Source of the DNA: Nitrospirota bacterium
Lineage (GTDB): Bacteria; Nitrospirota; Thermodesulfovibrionia; Thermodesulfovibrionales; Dissulfurispiraceae
Length of the DNA: 44,984 nucleotides
Direction: 5' to 3'
NCBI GenBank assembly: GCA_040752355.1
Contig: JBFMHE010000027.1
Coordinates: forward strand, 1 to 44,984
Shown here piece after piece: positions 43,652 through 44,984 of the stretch; position 1 is the first letter of the stretch, and every line of letters starts with the position of its first letter. The position numbers and the translations under genes are program-made. The notes under the pieces were generated by a model. It had not been told where the DNA came from and ran no database searches. It worked only from the letters and a program-made list of their open reading frames with translations.

Positions 43652-44523
43652 CCCTGCCTCCGGTAGACAGTCGGCGCCGCCGAGACGAGCGGCACGTTGA
43701 GGCCGTTCAGCGTCTCCGAGTGGCCCATGAACAGATACCCCCGTGGCCCCAGGTGGCGGCAGAACTTGTTCAGGAGCCGCTCCTGGGTGGGCCGGTCGAA
43801 ATAGATTATTACGTTCCTGCAGAAGATGACATCGATAGGCTCGCGGAACCCGAAGTCCTCGTCCATGAAGTTCAGTCTCCGGAACTTCACCGTCTCTCTC
43901 AGCTCGGGTACCACGCGCACCAGCCCCTTGCTCCTGTCCTTGCTCCTGAGGAAGTACTTCTGGAGCAGGGCGGGCGCAACGGGCTCGACGCGGTCTGCCT
44001 CGTAGATGCCGGTCTTTGCCTTCTCGAGCACCCGGGTCGAGATATCGGTGGCGAGGATCGTGAAGGAGAATCCGCGGTACTGCTCGGCGAACTCGCTCAG
44101 CACGATGGCGAGGGTATAGGGCTCTTCACCGCTGGAGCATCCGGCGGACCAGACCGTGAGCGTGCGCTCCGTGCCGGCGCCCTCGGAGCGGATCAACTGG
44201 GGGAGGGCCGTCCTGGTGAGATAGTCGAAGTGGGTGGGCTCGCGAAAGAAGTCGGTCTTGTTCGTGGTGACCATATCGATCATGGAGACCATCTCGCGCT
44301 CGACTCCTTCGGGACTGAAGAGGTAGTCGCAATATTCGGCAAAACTGCGCAGGCCCAGGCTGCGCAGCCGCTTCTGGAGGCGGGCCTCCAGCATGGTCTT
44401 CTTCGACGGCGGCATCTTGATGCCGCACTCGCCATAAATGAACTCGCTGAGCCGCTTGAAGTCCTTTTCGGACATGGCTGCCGTACCGATGCCCCGCACG
44501 GGATGAGTGCTCTCTGTTTCCAT
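43648..44523 (-). CDS. cheR: Chemotaxis protein methyltransferase
   Basis: A 291-residue protein: an N-terminal helical CheR_N domain (about 18-75), then the SAM-dependent methyltransferase domain with VTTNKTDFFRE, the SAM loop SAGCSSGEEPYTLA, ATDIS and CRNVIIYFD. It methylates glutamates in receptor signalling domains using S-adenosylmethionine. The ATG at 44523 is followed by a second Met at residue 17, which aligns better with shorter CheR proteins. It lies 18 bases after the receptor gene. Confidence 0.95.
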
Positions 44524-44541
44524 GGTCCTCGCCGTTATCCT

Positions 44542-44984
44542 TCAGAACCGTTCGAACTCGTCGTCCTGTGCGGCGCCTGAGCCGTTGCCGTTTCCAAGGC
44601 TCAGTGCTACTCCGGAGTTTTTCACCGGCCTCACGGTGTATCCCGTAGAGGCAATCTTAGCCCTGGCAGCAGCCCTCTTTGCCGGTGCACCCTCAACAGT
44701 ACGGAGCTGTGCCGCACCCCTGCTGCTATCACTGACTTTGAAGAAGGCGATGGCGCTCTGGAGCTGCTCGGCCTGGGAGGCGAGCTCTTCCGAGGTCGAG
44801 GCCATCTCCTCGGACGCCCCTGCATTCTGCTGGATGACCTGATCGAGCTGCTGGATCGCCTTGTTGATCTGCTCGGCCCCGGCGTTCTGTTCGCTGCTTG
44901 CCGCCGTGATCTCCTGCACCAGCTCCGCCGTCTTCTGGATGTCGGGGACCAGCTTCTGGAGCATCTCGCCGGCTGCCTCCGCCA
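44542..44984 (-). CDS. Methyl-accepting chemotaxis protein (C-terminal part; 5' end outside window)
   Basis: About 146 C-terminal residues are seen, with the frame open through the window edge. The coiled-coil methylation helix appears as [19 protein letters not shown] and [19 protein letters not shown]. It is followed by a flexible Ala/Lys/Ser tail and an acidic C-terminus ending EFERF. That end fits the aromatic-x-x-aromatic pentapeptide that tethers CheR and CheB in receptors such as E. coli Tsr and Tar. With cheR, cheD and cheB next on the same strand, this is probably their main client receptor. Its sensor region is not visible. Confidence 0.9.
   Translation of the reverse strand, partial: AEAAGEMLQKLVPDIQKTAELVQEITAASSEQNAGAEQINKAIQQLDQVIQQNAGASEEMASTSEELASQAEQLQSAIAFFKVSDSSRGAAQLRTVEGAPAKRAAARAKIASTGYTVRPVKNSGVALSLGNGNGSGAAQDDEFERF

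Overview
This 45 kb window comes from a GC-rich bacterium with a Gram-negative-type envelope: it has Tat and lipoprotein signals, a PEP-CTERM protein, periplasmic binding proteins and sigma-54 regulation. The gene content (respiratory molybdoenzyme, mercury-methylation genes, arsenite efflux, cyclic-di-GMP enzymes, chemotaxis) suggests an anaerobic or facultative sediment or groundwater organism. Nitrospirota or Desulfobacterota seem most likely to me, but nothing here fixes the phylum. I saw no rRNA or tRNA gene, insertion sequence, CRISPR array or prophage.

Layout. Positions 1-7921 hold the end of phoU, an EAL-GGDEF protein, a Tat-exported metallophosphoesterase, an EEP-family phosphatase beside a ClsB-like phospholipase D, and a PEP-CTERM protein with a LecA-like lectin domain. 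Positions 7954-11693 (minus strand) form one compact apparent operon: arsR, acr3, a small metallophosphoesterase, hgcA, hgcB. HgcA carries the diagnostic NVWCAAGK cap helix followed by a five-helix membrane domain. HgcB is a two-cluster ferredoxin with the conserved extra Cys and a C-terminal Cys pair. A consensus sigma-70 promoter with an overlapping palindrome lies just upstream of arsR, so mercury methylation appears to be wired to an arsenic-type repressor. Positions 12052-16433 (plus) encode an orphan PstS-like binding protein, a large chemoreceptor and a secreted rhodanese. Positions 16620-21159 encode a three-component sensor like AioX/AioS/AioR: a binding protein with two PhnD-type domains, a histidine kinase and an NtrC-type regulator, joined by ATGA overlaps. 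Next is a 400-base regulatory region with two identical-arm 18-bp palindromes and a candidate sigma-54 promoter. It drives arrA, arrB, a TorD-type chaperone and a multi-FeS protein: a probable dissimilatory arsenate reductase locus (ArrA carries RGRY, not the ArxA-type GRGWG). Arsenate respiration, arsenite export and mercury methylation therefore sit within about 19 kb.

Positions 26778-29594 hold cysM, a cold-shock protein and a glycerate 2-kinase with an in-frame 15-bp minisatellite. Positions 29673-40818 (plus) hold a B12-type radical SAM protein and then an osmolyte/glycogen cluster: a GT81-like glycosyltransferase, a duplicated DUF5752-like protein, TreT, TreY, GlgC, a second glycosyltransferase related to glucosyl/mannosylglycerate synthases, and a small TM-helix channel protein. 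Positions 40829-44984 (minus) form a chemosensory group: the end of a chemoreceptor, CheR, CheD, CheB and a REC-HD-GYP cyclic-di-GMP phosphodiesterase.

How it may work together (inference): periplasmic oxyanion sensing by the two-domain binding protein would activate arrAB through the sigma-54 regulator. ArrAB would then make arsenite, and arsenite would relieve ArsR repression of acr3 and, on the same transcript, hgcAB.
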